From Marinobacter sp. SS21 (GTDB lineage Bacteria > Pseudomonadota > Gammaproteobacteria > Pseudomonadales > Oleiphilaceae): a DNA stretch of 64,000 nt. Shown in pieces: positions 1 to 10,918 of the stretch. The position numbers and the translations under genes are program-made. Positions within the stretch are counted from its first letter, which is position 1. Each line of letters starts with the position of its first letter. The notes under the pieces were generated by a model. The model did no database searches. It saw only the letters and a program-made list of their open reading frames with translations, and was not told the origin of the DNA. The stretch spans positions 62,001 through 126,000 of the forward strand of contig NZ_JAQNDA010000003.1 in NCBI RefSeq assembly GCF_028369065.1, given 5' to 3'.

Positions 1-1045
1 CCTGGTAGACTCCAATACTCTTGGGGGCCAGCGCCAGGTAAGTGACTGCTTGGGCGAGGGCCAAATCGCCTTCCGGCGACCCCAAACGCTCCTGGGCGTC
101 CCAGGCATCCAAGGCCAGCCGCAATGCCCGCGGATCAGCGTTACCGATGTCCTCACTGGCAATTCGCACCAGGCGTCGGGCGACATAGAGCGGATCGCAC
201 CCGCCTTCCAACATTCGGCACAACCAATACAACGAGCCATCCGGGTCAGATCCGCGAACGGATTTATGCAGCGCGGAGATCTGGTCGTAAAAAATATCAC
301 CGCCCTTATCAAACCTGCGCAGACTCGTCTGCAGGACCATTTCAAGGTTCTGCGGGGTAATTCTGGCGGCACCGGTGTCATCGGGTTCGGCCAGATCGGC
401 CCCCACCTCAAGCACGTTGAGGGCCCGGCGGGCATCGCCCCCTGCCGCACCGGCGATGAGTCCCAGCACTTCGTCGCTGACCACTACGCGGCCGGCCAGC
501 CCCTCCGGGGCTTCCAGTACACGCCGGAGCAACATCAAAATATCCTGCTCGCCGAGCTGCTTGAGTACGTAAACCCGGGTCCGCGACAGAAGCGCGCTGT
601 TGAGCTCGAAGGAGGGATTTTCGGTGGTTGCCCCGACAAAGATGAAGGTGCCGTCTTCGATATGGGGTAAAAAGGCGTCCTGTTGACTCCTGTTGAAGCG
701 ATGGACCTCATCAACGAACAACAGGGTGCCGCGGCTTTCGGAATGTTTGCGCAGCTTGGCCCGGTCGACGACGGCGCGAATATCCTTGACCCCGCTAAGC
801 ACCGCGGAGAGGGTTTCAAAGCTCAGATTGCCAACGTTCGCCAGCAACCGGGCAAAGGTGGTCTTGCCCACCCCGGGAGGTCCCCAGAGCACCATGGAAT
901 GCAGCTGTTCCTGCTCAATCGCCCGGCGCAAGGGTTTACCCGGGCCCACCAGGTGAGCCTGACCAACGTAATCGTCCAGCGAACCAGGGCGCATCCTGGC
1001 TGCCAGCGGCTCAAACCCTGCGTCGACGAACAGGCTGTCCTGCAT
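1..1045 (-). CDS. rarA: Replication-associated recombination protein RarA/MgsA (AAA+ ATPase), C-terminus outside the window
   Basis: Reading the minus strand from the ATG at 1045 gives an open frame that runs off the left edge (about 348 residues visible; family members are about 440-450). It contains a clamp-loader type Walker A (GPPGVGKTT), Walker B with DEVHRF, and the sensor region ATTENPSFELN typical of RarA/MgsA/WRNIP1. The family acts at stalled replication forks together with SSB and RecA. The start codon overlaps the lolA stop by one base (TGATG), so it is probably translated by coupling to lolA. The order ftsK-lolA-rarA is widely conserved in gammaproteobacteria. The part that is missing is the C-terminal tetramerisation region. 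Confidence 0.93.
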   Translation of the reverse strand, partial: MQDSLFVDAGFEPLAARMRPGSLDDYVGQAHLVGPGKPLRRAIEQEQLHSMVLWGPPGVGKTTFARLLANVGNLSFETLSAVLSGVKDIRAVVDRAKLRKHSESRGTLLFVDEVHRFNRSQQDAFLPHIEDGTFIFVGATTENPSFELNSALLSRTRVYVLKQLGEQDILMLLRRVLEAPEGLAGRVVVSDEVLGLIAGAAGGDARRALNVLEVGADLAEPDDTGAARITPQNLEMVLQTSLRRFDKGGDIFYDQISALHKSVRGSDPDGSLYWLCRMLEGGCDPLYVARRLVRIASEDIGNADPRALRLALDAWDAQERLGSPEGDLALAQAVTYLALAPKSIGVYQ

Positions 1046-1692
1046 CAGACCCCGTCCTGGATGACGTCAACGCCCTCCGGGTACTCCAGAGCGAATGTCG
1101 AGTCCGCCAATTCCGCGTTGAGCTGGATCTGGTCGAAACTGAGGATGCTGAGCTGAGCCAGGGAGTCTTCCAATCGCATCTCCTGCAGCTCGCCTCGATA
1201 GAACGAAAGGCGCAGCGACACAAACAGCGAATCCGGATTGCGGGGTAGCAGGGTGAATTCACGGGTATCCTGCCCAAGGCGGCGCTCGCTCACCTCGTAG
1301 TGTTCGGCAAGATTGTCGACTTCGCCACTGAGTAGCAACGCCGGAGTACTGGCCGCTCGATCATCCAGAGCATGAATCGTCACCTGCTCGAGATCCGGAT
1401 CATAGACCGAGACGCGCTCGCCATCGCTGACGATGAACTGCGCCATGGGCTCATTGGTTTCCCAATAGAACAGGCCGGGGCGCTTGGCCTTGAGCATGCC
1501 CCGGGATTCCTGAACCTGGCCACCGTTCTCGTCAACCAGTATCTGAATGAAGCGAGCCTGGTAAGTCCGATAGCCCCGCAGGGTCTGAGCCAGCTCCTCC
1601 GCTGCCGAAGACAGGGATTGGGCCGCGACCGGGGCCGTCAGCCAAACCGCCATGAATGCCAACAGGCCGGCGACTACGTTGCTCATTCTCAT
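1045..1692 (-). CDS. lolA: Outer-membrane lipoprotein carrier protein LolA
   Basis: This 215-residue protein has an N-terminal signal peptide (about residues 1-24, ending VAAQS), followed by a LolA fold (QTLRGYRTYQARFIQ, then RPGLFYWETNEP). LolA is the periplasmic chaperone that takes lipoproteins from LolCDE to LolB. Length is normal for the family. The gene lies between ftsK and rarA, its usual place. The start ATG is preceded by TTAGGAGAGCAACG, a good ribosome binding site, which is the last unit of a four-unit 12-bp repeat (see the repeat at 1695-1742). Confidence 0.95.
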   Translation of the reverse strand: MRMSNVVAGLLAFMAVWLTAPVAAQSLSSAAEELAQTLRGYRTYQARFIQILVDENGGQVQESRGMLKAKRPGLFYWETNEPMAQFIVSDGERVSVYDPDLEQVTIHALDDRAASTPALLLSGEVDNLAEHYEVSERRLGQDTREFTLLPRNPDSLFVSLRLSFYRGELQEMRLEDSLAQLSILSFDQIQLNAELADSTFALEYPEGVDVIQDGV

Positions 1693-1694
1693 CG

Positions 1695-1742
1695 TTGCTC
1701 TCCTAATTTCTCACCTGGTTTCTCACCTAGATTTTCACCTAG
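1695..1742 (-). repeat. Four tandem 12-nt units, each with a Shine-Dalgarno-like core, leading into lolA
   Basis: On the minus strand, four consecutive 12-nt units fill the whole ftsK-lolA gap. Units 1 and 2 begin CTAGGTGA, unit 3 begins CCAGGTGA and unit 4 begins TTAGGAGA. Unit 1 contains the ftsK stop codon TAG (1741-1739), and unit 4 carries the lolA ribosome binding site, followed by CG and the ATG. Because each unit has AGGTGA or AGGAGA, the leader offers several ribosome-binding-like sequences in register. Confidence 0.8.
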
Positions 1743-4369
1743 TCTCGCGGTGGGGGGGGTGCCAGAACTTCCCGCGACCCGTTGTGGCCCGCCGGACTGA
1801 CGACACCGGAGGCCTCCATGGCCTCCACCAGATTGGCCGCTCGGTTGTAGCCAATCTTGAATTTTCGCTGTACCGAGGAGATGGAAACCCGGCGACCTTC
1901 GGTGACGAAGGCCACGGCCTCGTCAAACAGCGCATCCCCCTCACTGTCGCCGCCACCTTCATTGAGCGTGGGAACTCCCGGCAGGTGTTCACCTTCGGCT
2001 CCATTAAGCACATCGTCCACGTAGATGGGTTCTCCACGGGCCTTCCAGGCACTCACCACGCGATGGACCTCATCATCATCAACGAAGGCGCCATGCACCC
2101 GGACAGGCAAACCGGTTCCCGGCGGTAGATAGAGCATGTCCCCGTGCCCCAGGAGCTGCTCCGCACCGCCCTGATCAAGCACCGTGCGCGAATCGATCTT
2201 GGACGAGACCTGGAACGAGATCCGAGTGGGAATGTTGGCTTTGATCAGCCCGGTTATCACATCCACCGATGGCCGCTGGGTGGCAAGTATCAGGTGGATA
2301 CCGGCGGCACGGGCCTTCTGCGCGATCCGGGCAATCAGCTCTTCCACCTTCTTGCCGACAATCATCATCATGTCGGCGAATTCGTCGATCACCACCACTA
2401 TGAATGGAAGCGCTTCCAGCTCGGGCCGTTCCTGCTCGTCATTGTTGAGGTACTCATCCGGTTGCCAGAGAGGGTCCAGCAACGGCTCACCAGCCTCCTG
2501 GGCCTCCTTCACCTTGCGGTTGTAACCGGCAATATTGCGTACGCCCAGGTTCGCCATCAAGCGGTAGCGACGCTCCATTTCCGCCACACACCAGCGCAAG
2601 CCGTTGGCGGCCTCTTTCATATCGGTCACAACGGGAGCCAACAGGTGGGGAATGCCGTCATAGATACTCAGTTCAAGCATCTTGGGATCGACCATGATAA
2701 AGCGGACTTCTTCCGGGGTGGCCTTGAGCAGCATGCTGATCAGCATGGCGTTGACCCCCACCGACTTACCTGAGCCCGTGGTACCGGCCACCAATAGGTG
2801 CGGCATCTTGGCGAGGTTGGCAACCACCGGGTTACCACCGATGTCGTTGCCCAGGGCCATCGTCAAGGCGGAACTGGACTCTTCGAACACCGGCGCTCCC
2901 AGCACCTCGCTCAAACGCACCATCTCGCGGCTCTCGTTCGGAATTTCGATACCGATAACCGATTTTCCCGGGATCACCTCAACGACTCGGACACTCAGCA
3001 CGGCCAGCGAACGAGCCAGGTCTTTCGCCAGATTGGATATTTTGCTGACCTTGACGCCAGGCGCCGGCTTGATTTCGAAACGGGTGATGACCGGGCCGGG
3101 ATTGACCTCAACCACTTCTACGGTGACCCCGAAATCCGCCAACTTCTCCTCAAGCAGGCGCGACATATGCTCAAGCGATTCTTCGGAATATCCCTTTTCC
3201 TGGTGCTCCTCGGGGGGGTCCAGCAATGAAATGGGTGGAATGGCACTTTCGATGTCTTCAAACAGCGTGGGCTGTTTACCACCGTCTTTCCTGGCCGGTT
3301 TGTCATCCCGTTTGAAAGGGGAAATTTTCAAGGATTTCGAGGGCCTTGAGGGCTCTTCCAGCGGCTCTTTAGGTGATTCTTTTGGCGATTCCTTACGTGA
3401 CTCTTTCCGTGAGTCTGGCGCGTTGGACTTGACCGGCCGGGCTGGCGCTACCGGCTCCGAATCCCAAGACGAAAAACTTTCCAACCGCGCCGGCTCCTCT
3501 GGGATCGACCGCAGGGTGTCGCCCAGCGCGGGCTCTTTCCGCTCAGCGGTCTTGTCGCTCACCCCGGTCCGCCCTGCCCTGCGCCCCATCCAGGGCAGTT
3601 TCCGCCACCAGCGGGTGACTTCAGCGTCTAGCGGTTCGGCCACTCGGGTATTCAGCACCGGCGGTTCCGGTTGGGCATCGGGCTGTGGCCTGGGTTGATC
3701 AACATCGGCGAGCGCCGACGCCTGCATCCGCTCCTGGACCGACGCCCAGCACCACTCATAGCCCTTCAAGGTCAATCCGCCCACCTGATCCATAAGCCAG
3801 AACCAGGACAAACCGGTGGTCACCGTCAGCGCGAACAGAAAGATGGCGACTAACAACAAAGTGGTCGCGGGCAGGTTGAAGAACAGCACCATGGCGTCGG
3901 ACACCGCCACGCCCATCACGCCGCCGGAGGATGCCGAAAGACCGAACAGCGAGTACAGGGAGAGCAGACTGGTGGCGGATAACGAAATCAGCGCAAAACC
4001 GCCGAATCGCACCATAAACAGCGGCCAATGCAACTCCATAGGATCGTTACGTCGCCGAATGAGCATGATCGCGTAGCCGGCGACCATGGTCGGGAACAGG
4101 AACGCCACATAGCCGAAGAAATCCATCAGCAAGCTAGCCAGCCAGGCGCCGGTGCGTCCCGCATAATTGGTGACATCGGTTTGGTGGCCAATGCTTGCCC
4201 AGCCCGGGTCCGCCGGACTGAAGGTGAGCAGAGACATAAACAGGTAGATAGCCAACACCACCAGCGCAATGACCGCGCCTTCACGCGCGCCCTGTCCGAC
4301 CAGTTTGCGAAAGCGCTGTTGCTTCTCGGTGAGTTCCGGTGACTTCTGTGCTTTTTTGGGCTCTGCCAT
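1739..4369 (-). CDS. ftsK: DNA translocase FtsK
   Basis: This 876-residue protein couples division to chromosome segregation at the septum. The N-terminus (about 31-185) has the usual four membrane segments. A linker of about 200-390 is proline/charge rich and includes a short KES repeat (about 321-336). The motor domain follows, with Walker A GTTGSGKS at 529-536 and a Walker B region ending VIDEFADMM. The C-terminal gamma winged-helix ([20 protein letters not shown]) recognises KOPS sites. The linker is much shorter than that of E. coli FtsK (1329 residues) but normal for Pseudomonas-type FtsK. The gene lies upstream of lolA and rarA in a probable operon. Confidence 0.97.
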   Translation of the reverse strand: MAEPKKAQKSPELTEKQQRFRKLVGQGAREGAVIALVVLAIYLFMSLLTFSPADPGWASIGHQTDVTNYAGRTGAWLASLLMDFFGYVAFLFPTMVAGYAIMLIRRRNDPMELHWPLFMVRFGGFALISLSATSLLSLYSLFGLSASSGGVMGVAVSDAMVLFFNLPATTLLLVAIFLFALTVTTGLSWFWLMDQVGGLTLKGYEWCWASVQERMQASALADVDQPRPQPDAQPEPPVLNTRVAEPLDAEVTRWWRKLPWMGRRAGRTGVSDKTAERKEPALGDTLRSIPEEPARLESFSSWDSEPVAPARPVKSNAPDSRKESRKESPKESPKEPLEEPSRPSKSLKISPFKRDDKPARKDGGKQPTLFEDIESAIPPISLLDPPEEHQEKGYSEESLEHMSRLLEEKLADFGVTVEVVEVNPGPVITRFEIKPAPGVKVSKISNLAKDLARSLAVLSVRVVEVIPGKSVIGIEIPNESREMVRLSEVLGAPVFEESSSALTMALGNDIGGNPVVANLAKMPHLLVAGTTGSGKSVGVNAMLISMLLKATPEEVRFIMVDPKMLELSIYDGIPHLLAPVVTDMKEAANGLRWCVAEMERRYRLMANLGVRNIAGYNRKVKEAQEAGEPLLDPLWQPDEYLNNDEQERPELEALPFIVVVIDEFADMMMIVGKKVEELIARIAQKARAAGIHLILATQRPSVDVITGLIKANIPTRISFQVSSKIDSRTVLDQGGAEQLLGHGDMLYLPPGTGLPVRVHGAFVDDDEVHRVVSAWKARGEPIYVDDVLNGAEGEHLPGVPTLNEGGGDSEGDALFDEAVAFVTEGRRVSISSVQRKFKIGYNRAANLVEAMEASGVVSPAGHNGSREVLAPPPPRD
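3371..3418 (-). repeat. In-frame 12-bp tandem repeat inside ftsK encoding (K-E-S-P/R) units
   Basis: Four degenerate 12-bp units (plus-strand pattern about NNGTGAYTCTTT; starts at 3371, 3383, 3395 and 3407) encode repeated Lys-Glu-Ser-Pro/Arg in the disordered FtsK linker. Unit number changes would keep the reading frame and only alter linker length. Confidence 0.75.
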
Positions 4370-4443
4370 GAAAACTCTGACGATTCCGTTACTGTGTGTC
4401 GTCCCTGCGGAAACCCGCGACGGTCTGGTTGTCTCCGCCCCAC

Positions 4444-5667
4444 TCAGCCCTTGAGGGCGTCTAATCCACGGGAAAGATCCTTTTTCAGATCCGCGCTGGA
4501 TTCGATACCGACGGATACCCGAATGAGGTTTTCGGTAATTCCGGCCTGGGCCTTATCTTCCGGAGACAGCCGGCCATGGGTCGTGGTCGCCGGATGAGTG
4601 ATGGTGGTCTTAACATCGCCAAGGTTGGCGGTAATCGAAATCATCCGTGTGGCGTCAATGAACGCCCACGCCGCTTCCCGGCCACCGCGCACCCGGAACG
4701 ACAGCACACCACCGAAACCACTTTGTTGTTTTAGCGCCAACTGGTGTTGCGGGTGCTGCTTGAGGCCGGCATAGAAGACTTCCTCTATGCCTTCCTGCTG
4801 CTCCAGCCATGTAGCCAACTCTAACGCATTCTCACAGTGGGCACGCATACGAATTGGTAACGTTTCCAGTCCCTTGAGGAACACCCAGGCGTTAAACGGA
4901 CTGAGGGTCGGACCGGCGGATCTCAGAAAGCCGTAGACCTCCTCCATCAGCGCGTTGGAACCAACAACCACGCCGCCAACACAGCGGCCCTGGCCGTCCA
5001 GGTACTTGGTGGCGGAATGAATCACCACGTCTGCGCCGAACTCCAGGGGGCGTTGCAAAATCGGCGTGCAGAAGCAGTTATCCACCACCAGCAAGGCGTC
5101 CGCAGACTTCGCCAACTGGGACAGCGCCTCCAGGTCGGCCACTTCGCACAACGGATTGGATGGGGTCTCCAGAAACAGCATCCGGGTGTTGGATCGGACG
5201 GCGTCCTGCCACTGACGCAAATCCGTCAGGCTGACAAACGAAATTTCAACGCCAAACTTGGCGAAGTATTTCTGCAGCAGCACATTGGTGGTGCCGAACA
5301 CACCGCGGGAACACACCACATGGTCTCCGGCTTTTAACAACGCCATACAGGTGCTAAGAATGGCCGCCATGCCAGACGCCGTTGCCACCGCACGTTCGCC
5401 GCCTTCCATTGCCGCGATTCGGGCCTCGAATGCCTGCACGGTGGGGTTGGTGAATCGGGAGTAAATGTTACCGGGCTCTTCGCCACCAAAACGCGCGGCA
5501 GCCTGGGCCGCACTGCCGTAGACAAAGCTGGAGGTTGGAAAAATCGGGTCGCTGTGCTCGAGCTGGGCCGTCCGTACCTGCCCGGCCCGTACTGCCAGCG
5601 TTTCGACCGACATGCCCTCTAAATCGGCCTCAGGAATGAAGGTATGCTCTTCTCGGCGATAGGTCAT
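4444..5667 (-). CDS. metZ: O-succinylhomoserine sulfhydrylase MetZ (PLP enzyme)
   Basis: The 407-residue protein belongs to the Cys/Met metabolism PLP family. It has the substrate motif [13 protein letters not shown] and the PLP lysine in [11 protein letters not shown] (K221). The gene follows purF, as in Pseudomonas, where the enzyme of this locus (MetZ) forms homocysteine from O-succinylhomoserine and sulfide by direct sulfhydrylation. The start ATG has a good site (AAGGAGCTGCAA). Separation from cystathionine gamma-synthase (MetB) rests on this context and overall sequence; a MetB or MetY specificity is the main alternative. Confidence 0.9.
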   Translation of the reverse strand: MTYRREEHTFIPEADLEGMSVETLAVRAGQVRTAQLEHSDPIFPTSSFVYGSAAQAAARFGGEEPGNIYSRFTNPTVQAFEARIAAMEGGERAVATASGMAAILSTCMALLKAGDHVVCSRGVFGTTNVLLQKYFAKFGVEISFVSLTDLRQWQDAVRSNTRMLFLETPSNPLCEVADLEALSQLAKSADALLVVDNCFCTPILQRPLEFGADVVIHSATKYLDGQGRCVGGVVVGSNALMEEVYGFLRSAGPTLSPFNAWVFLKGLETLPIRMRAHCENALELATWLEQQEGIEEVFYAGLKQHPQHQLALKQQSGFGGVLSFRVRGGREAAWAFIDATRMISITANLGDVKTTITHPATTTHGRLSPEDKAQAGITENLIRVSVGIESSADLKKDLSRGLDALKG

Positions 5668-5711
5668 TTGCAGCTCCTTACAGTTTCCTGACGGCCCGGC
5701 ACGGCCACAGA

Positions 5712-7226
5712 TCAGTCTTCGTCGTTATGCAGATCAATGATCGCGTTGTCAGCCTTGGCCTTAGCGGACTTGTTCTTGTCGCTACGAAGCGCCTCGATGC
5801 GCTCGAGGTAGGCCTGGTCGACGTCCCCGGTGACGTATTGCCCATCAAACACTGAGCACTCCCAGGACTCAATCTCGGGGTTAACGTCGTTCACGCAGGT
5901 TATCAGATCGTCAAGATCCTGGTAGATCAGCCAGTCGGCACCGATCATCTCACAAATTTCTTCCACGCTTCGATCGTGGGCGATCAGTTCGCTCGCCGAT
6001 GGCATGTCGATGCCGTACACGTTGGGGTATCGAACTGGGGGCGCCGCAGAGGCAAAATAGACGTTTTCCGCCCCGGCATCGCGAGCCATCTGAACGATTT
6101 CCTGGCAGGTTGTGCCCCGGACAATGGAATCATCCACCAGCATCACATTCTTGCCACGAAACTCCAGGTCGATGGGATTGAGCTTCTGGCGCACCGACTT
6201 CTTGCGCATTTTCTGGCCCGGCATGATAAACGTCCGGCCAATGTAACGGTTTTTGATGAAACCCTCGCGGAACTTCACACCCAACCGATGCGCCATCTGC
6301 ATGGCGGAGGTTCGGCTGGTATCCGGAATGGGGATGACGACATCAATATCGTGATCCGGTCGCTCCCTCAGCACCTTGTCTGCCAGGGTCTCCCCCATTC
6401 GCAGGCGAGCCTTATACACCGATACCTTATCCATGATGGAATCTGGCCGGGCAAAGTAAACGTGCTCAAAAATACACGGGATCAGGTGCGATTGCTCTGC
6501 GCACTGCTGAGTATACAGGGTGCCATCGGTTTCGATGTACACCGCTTCACCGGGGGCGATATCGCGCACCAGGGTAAAACCGGCTGCACTGAGCGCGACG
6601 CTTTCCGAGGCGATCATGTACTCACGCCCCTCCTCGGTCTCCCGAACGCCGTAACAGACAGGCCGAATGCCGTTGGGATCGCGAAAGCCGACGATGCCGT
6701 ACCCCGTCACCATGGCAATGACCGCGTAAGCACCTTTACAACGCTGATGCACCGCCTTAACCGCAGCAAAAATCTCATCCTTGGTCGGATCAAGCTTGCC
6801 GAGTTTCTGCAGTTCATGGGCAAAGACATTGAGCAACACCTCGGAATCCGAATTGGTGTTGATGTGGCGAAGATCAGTACGGAACAGGTCCTGGCTCAGC
6901 TCATCGGCATTGGTGAGGTTGCCGTTATGGGCCAGCGTGATGCCGTAAGGACTGTTGACGTAGAACGGCTGCGCTTCAGCGGAACTGGAGCTGCCTGCGG
7001 TTGGGTAGCGTACGTGTCCAATTCCCACATTGCCAACCAGACGTCGCATGTGTCGGGTACGAAACACGTCTCGCACCAGCCCGTTGTCCTTGCGGAGGAA
7101 AAAACGGTCATCCTGAAAGGTGACAATGCCCGCCGCATCCTGGCCCCGGTGCTGTAAGACCGTCAACGCGTCGTAAAGCGCTTGGTTGACGTTAGAAGTG
7201 CTGACTATTCCGACAATTCCACACAT
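5712..7226 (-). CDS. purF: Amidophosphoribosyltransferase PurF
   Basis: This 504-residue enzyme performs the first committed step of purine synthesis, PRPP plus glutamine to phosphoribosylamine. It starts MCGIVGIV, so the N-terminal Ntn glutaminase nucleophile is Cys2 after Met removal. [10 protein letters not shown] follows, and the C-terminal phosphoribosyltransferase PRPP loop is [13 protein letters not shown]. Length equals the E. coli enzyme. It lies directly downstream of cvpA, the classical cvpA-purF pair, and upstream of metZ. Confidence 0.98.
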   Translation of the reverse strand: MCGIVGIVSTSNVNQALYDALTVLQHRGQDAAGIVTFQDDRFFLRKDNGLVRDVFRTRHMRRLVGNVGIGHVRYPTAGSSSSAEAQPFYVNSPYGITLAHNGNLTNADELSQDLFRTDLRHINTNSDSEVLLNVFAHELQKLGKLDPTKDEIFAAVKAVHQRCKGAYAVIAMVTGYGIVGFRDPNGIRPVCYGVRETEEGREYMIASESVALSAAGFTLVRDIAPGEAVYIETDGTLYTQQCAEQSHLIPCIFEHVYFARPDSIMDKVSVYKARLRMGETLADKVLRERPDHDIDVVIPIPDTSRTSAMQMAHRLGVKFREGFIKNRYIGRTFIMPGQKMRKKSVRQKLNPIDLEFRGKNVMLVDDSIVRGTTCQEIVQMARDAGAENVYFASAAPPVRYPNVYGIDMPSASELIAHDRSVEEICEMIGADWLIYQDLDDLITCVNDVNPEIESWECSVFDGQYVTGDVDQAYLERIEALRSDKNKSAKAKADNAIIDLHNDED

Positions 7227-7261
7227 GGATAGGGTCTACTCCGAAGCGTTTAAGCTGAATG

Positions 7262-7807
7262 TTAGCGGTGAGCCGCCGCAGGTTCCATAAGGGTTTCTGA
7301 CTGCTCCTCAGCCGGGCCAAGAAACTGGGTAAAATCATCTCCCAGCGTCCGTCGGGACCAATCCTCAACCACCGACAGGCGGTCAATCATGATGGAGGTC
7401 TGCCACCAGGTATCATTAGCAAGCGGGGTGTAACGGGTAAAGGCGATTGCCACTATGACCACCACCACGCCACGCAAAAGCCCAAACGCCATCCCCAGCA
7501 CCCGATCGGTTGCCGTAAGGCCGGTCGCGTGGATCAGATGGCCGATCATGTTGTTTATGATCGCACCTACGATCAGCGTTGCAAAAAACAATATTGCAAA
7601 GGCTGCAATCAAGCGGACTAATGGGGTTTCAACCGAGTTCTCCAGAAGGGATTGCATCTGGGGATGGAAGGTTCGTGCGATGACAAAGGCACCCACCCAG
7701 GTCACCAACGACAGCGCCTCTTTGACGAAACCGCGCTTGAGGCTGATAAGAGTTGATACAGCTATGAGGGTGATGACCACCCAATCGATCCAGATCAGCG
7801 CATCCAT
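7262..7807 (-). CDS. cvpA: CvpA family membrane protein
   Basis: Starting at the ATG at 7807 (MDALIWIDWVVI) gives 181 residues with four hydrophobic segments, the family's usual size and N-terminus. A longer frame to 7876 adds 23 residues that do not resemble the family. CvpA is an inner-membrane protein linked in E. coli to colicin V production and envelope stress tolerance; its biochemical role is not settled. It is the usual partner upstream of purF, and its last codon is 35 bases from the purF start. Confidence 0.93.
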   Translation of the reverse strand: MDALIWIDWVVITLIAVSTLISLKRGFVKEALSLVTWVGAFVIARTFHPQMQSLLENSVETPLVRLIAAFAILFFATLIVGAIINNMIGHLIHATGLTATDRVLGMAFGLLRGVVVVIVAIAFTRYTPLANDTWWQTSIMIDRLSVVEDWSRRTLGDDFTQFLGPAEEQSETLMEPAAAHR

Positions 7808-7911
7808 GAATTCGCTACAAGAAGGCTCAGTGAAAAACGGAAGCGCAAATTCTATCAGGAATCCCCGGCACACCAAACTCCAATTGGCAGCGGGGACGCC
7901 ATGAATACCGA

Positions 7912-8532
7912 TTAACTGTCGTTTGAGGTGACCAGGCTATTCAAACCGAAGGCGGCGTCGAGCTTGCGTTTGGCTTGCTCAGCGGAAGCTTTATCGGCGA
8001 ACGGTCCGCAAAAGACCCGGGTTAACGCGGTATCGCCACGGGAAATCTGTTGCAGGTGGGAGCTGAAGCCCTGCTCCCGAACGTTATCCCGCAGCCGGCG
8101 CGCATTATCGGCATTACCAAAGCTTCCCAACTGAACCACCCAGGCACCTGCCAGAGAGCGGCTGAAATCCTGCTGATCTACGGTTTGGGGCTCCGGTTCA
8201 GGCTCTGGACTCCCGGACGCAACCGACTCGGCCACAGGGTCTGGGGCGGGCGCAGGCTTGGGAGGCGCGATGGGCTCCGGTGCGGGGGCCGGCGCCGCGG
8301 GCTTAGCTTCGGCGACAGGGTCGGCCGTTGGCTCTTCCTCGATGTGGTACGCCGGCGTCTCTACGGCCACCGGCTCAGGCATTTCAACTTCCGGGAAAGG
8401 CGGCTCCTCTGGAAGGCTAATGACGCGGGAAGATCGCTCGGAATGGGGCTCATCAAACAGCATGGGCACAAAAATAACCGCCAGCGACACCAGTACCAAC
8501 GCACCAATGACCCTTTGTTTAAGTCCGTCCAC
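7912..8532 (-). CDS. dedD: DedD-type SPOR domain protein
   Basis: The proposed start is the GTG at 8532 (MDGLKQRVIGALVLVSLAVI), which puts the single membrane anchor at the very N-terminus as in DedD and gives 206 residues; a frame from 8598 would add 22 more. A long Pro/Glu/Ala-rich periplasmic linker follows. The C-terminal SPOR domain (WVVQLGSFGNADNARRLRDN) binds denuded septal peptidoglycan. DedD-type proteins assist cell constriction. The gene lies between folC and cvpA, as in many gammaproteobacteria. Confidence 0.88.
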   Translation of the reverse strand: MDGLKQRVIGALVLVSLAVIFVPMLFDEPHSERSSRVISLPEEPPFPEVEMPEPVAVETPAYHIEEEPTADPVAEAKPAAPAPAPEPIAPPKPAPAPDPVAESVASGSPEPEPEPQTVDQQDFSRSLAGAWVVQLGSFGNADNARRLRDNVREQGFSSHLQQISRGDTALTRVFCGPFADKASAEQAKRKLDAAFGLNSLVTSNDS

Positions 8533-8659
8533 GATCTTTAATCCCCTGTTGATAGAGCGTCTTCCAGAAATACTAACCGGGCCTTGCCGAGAACTCAAAA
8601 CCAGCCTGCCTTAATGACCGATTTTTAAGGCGAGCCCGCCGACCTGGGCCAGCGTGGTA

Positions 8660-9961
8660 TCAGGCACCGAGTAACGCCTGCCTGGCTTCGGCGACAGTAA
8701 AAAATGAACCGAACACCAGAATCACATCCGCCTCGTCAGCCTCGGCGATGGCGAGCTGCAAGGCTTCCCCGACCGATATCGCCAGCGCCGGCGATTCGAT
8801 CCCCTCGACGCCCCCAATCCGCGCCTGCAGCTCCGCTACGGAGACGCCCCGGGGACAAGTCAGTCCGGCCAGATACCAGTAATCGACGACATCACGCAGC
8901 GCCTGTATCACACCCAGGCTGTCCTTGTCGGCAAGACAGGCGTAAATACCGCGAACCCGCTGGCCAGGCTGTTTCAGCTGACCCAACCGCTCCGCCAGCC
9001 ACGCCGCAGCGTGCGGGTTGTGACCGACGTCCACATATATATCAGGGGCTTGTGACAATCGTTCAAATCGCCCTGGCAAGTGTACCCGGCCCAAGGCATT
9101 CTCAATGGCGCCATCGCCCAATCCGGGCTCGAGCATCCAGGCGGCCACGACCGCCGCTGCAACGCTTTGCCGTGGCAGGCTAAGGCTCGGCAGTGCCAAG
9201 GAGCGATCCAGCGAGGGGCATCGCAGCACGGTCGAATCGGGCCCGCAATCGAGATGATAATCCGTGCCCAAGCGCATGAGCTGAACGCCCTGCGCTGCCA
9301 CTTGCTGCAGTACGGATCTCGGCGGCGACATTTCAGCATAAATTGCCGGTCTGCCGGCGCGCAGAATGCCGGCCTTTTCGAAACCAATGACTTCCCGGTC
9401 ATCGCCAAGGAAGTCCACATGATCAATACCTACCGAGGTGATAATTGCCAGATCCGCATCGACCACGTTCACGGCATCCAGCCGCCCGCCCAACCCTATC
9501 TCCAGCACCCAGTCCTCGACGCCGGCATCCGCCAGAGCCACAAAGGCAGCCAGCGTGCCGAACTCGAAATAGGTGAGACTGATCGCACCCCGGGCTTGCT
9601 CAACCCGCTCAAAGGCGGCGACAATCGCGTCGTCGGTCAGCTGTTGGCCGTCGATGGTGATCCTTTCGTTATAGCGGTGCAGGTGAGGAGAGGTATAGGT
9701 GCCGACATGACGTCCGGCCTGCCTGAGGATCTGGGCGAGGCAGGCCACGGTGCTGCCCTTGCCGTTAGTGCCGGCAACGGTGACGATACGCCCTTTCGGT
9801 GGCCGCCTAAACAGCCTTCGGAAAACCGTGAGAACGCGATCGAGCCCAAGATCGATTTCGGAGGGATGGATGGCTTCGAGGTAACTTAGCCAGCTCTCAA
9901 GACTCCCCCCCGCGCCCGGAGCTACCGGTCGGGGGGGGGCAGGATCAGGTTGCTTCGACAT
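8660..9961 (-). CDS. folC: Bifunctional dihydrofolate synthase / folylpolyglutamate synthase FolC
   Basis: The 433-residue Mur-ligase-fold enzyme adds glutamate to dihydropteroate and to reduced folates in the cytoplasm. The ATP loop is [14 protein letters not shown], with downstream signatures [13 protein letters not shown] and [10 protein letters not shown]. Length is typical. The N-terminal 17 bases of the gene overlap the end of accD, a long-standing neighbour, so translation is probably coupled. Confidence 0.95.
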   Translation of the reverse strand: MSKQPDPAPPRPVAPGAGGSLESWLSYLEAIHPSEIDLGLDRVLTVFRRLFRRPPKGRIVTVAGTNGKGSTVACLAQILRQAGRHVGTYTSPHLHRYNERITIDGQQLTDDAIVAAFERVEQARGAISLTYFEFGTLAAFVALADAGVEDWVLEIGLGGRLDAVNVVDADLAIITSVGIDHVDFLGDDREVIGFEKAGILRAGRPAIYAEMSPPRSVLQQVAAQGVQLMRLGTDYHLDCGPDSTVLRCPSLDRSLALPSLSLPRQSVAAAVVAAWMLEPGLGDGAIENALGRVHLPGRFERLSQAPDIYVDVGHNPHAAAWLAERLGQLKQPGQRVRGIYACLADKDSLGVIQALRDVVDYWYLAGLTCPRGVSVAELQARIGGVEGIESPALAISVGEALQLAIAEADEADVILVFGSFFTVAEARQALLGA

Positions 9962-10871
9962 CTGAGTCAGACTTCTCGCTCACTTCAAATTCTATTTCGG
10001 CATCCGGCTCAGGCTTACTCTGGTTAGTGAACTTCGCCAGGATACCACCGATACGATCGCGCATTTGATGGCGATGGACGATCATATCAATCGCACCGTG
10101 CTCAAGCAGGAACTCGCTCCGTTGGAAGCCTTCCGGCAGCTTTTCCCGAACAGTCTGTTCAATCACCCGCGGCCCAGCGAAACCAATCAGAGCATTGGGT
10201 TCGGCCATGTTCAGGTCTCCCAGCATGGCCAGGCTAGCGGACACACCGCCAAATACCGGGTCCGTCAAAACCGAAATGTAGGGAATGCCCTGCGCCTTCA
10301 TTTTCTCCAGCACCGCAGCGGTCTTGGCCATCTGCATCAGCGACAGTATGGCTTCTTGCATGCGGGCGCCACCGCTAGCGGAAAAGCAGACCAGGGGAAT
10401 ACGCTCCTCCAGGCAAATATTGGCAGCCTGGACGAACTTCTCACCCACCACCTGCCCCATCGATCCACCCAGGAAGTTAAATTCAAACGCACAGGCAACC
10501 AGGGGAATGCCTTGGGAAGTGCCGCGCATGGCGACCAGTGCATCCTTTTCGCCCGTGGCTTTCTGATTCTGAACCAAACGCTCTTTATAGCGTTTGCTGT
10601 CCTTGAACTTCAGTCTGTCCCACGGTTCCAGCTCAACGCCGATTTCAGAGCGTCCATCCGGGTCCAAAAAGATATCCAGCCGCCGTCGGGCGGACACACG
10701 CAAATGATGCTCGCACTTCGGGCAGACCTCCAGATTCTTGTCCAGTTCAGGCTTATACAGGAACGCGCCACACTTCGGGCACTTTTTCCACAAACCCTCC
10801 GGTACACCGGTACGCTGCTTGGATTCCGAGCGGATCTTGCTCGGCATAATCTTGTCCAGCCAGTTACTCAT
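9945..10871 (-). CDS. accD: Acetyl-CoA carboxylase carboxyltransferase subunit beta AccD
   Basis: This 308-residue protein has the N-terminal four-cysteine zinc ribbon (C31, C34, C50, C53) and a crotonase-like carboxyltransferase core with [16 protein letters not shown]-type features (here [12 protein letters not shown]) and [15 protein letters not shown]. With AccA it transfers carboxyl from biotin to acetyl-CoA, making malonyl-CoA. The C-terminal tail is acidic. It lies between trpA and folC, a common arrangement in beta- and gammaproteobacteria. Confidence 0.97.
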   Translation of the reverse strand: MSNWLDKIMPSKIRSESKQRTGVPEGLWKKCPKCGAFLYKPELDKNLEVCPKCEHHLRVSARRRLDIFLDPDGRSEIGVELEPWDRLKFKDSKRYKERLVQNQKATGEKDALVAMRGTSQGIPLVACAFEFNFLGGSMGQVVGEKFVQAANICLEERIPLVCFSASGGARMQEAILSLMQMAKTAAVLEKMKAQGIPYISVLTDPVFGGVSASLAMLGDLNMAEPNALIGFAGPRVIEQTVREKLPEGFQRSEFLLEHGAIDMIVHRHQMRDRIGGILAKFTNQSKPEPDAEIEFEVSEKSDSDVEAT

Positions 10872-10918
10872 GATGTCATCCTGTCCTTCGATGCCTGCCT
10901 GCCCCGCACCTCCCCTAG

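Noticed and set aside
2682-3698. Plus-strand open frame of 338 codons opposite ftsK
   Set aside because: Antisense shadow, Ser/Arg-rich, low complexity where ftsK has its KES linker.
5976-7157. Plus-strand open frame of 393 codons opposite purF
   Set aside because: Antisense shadow of purF.
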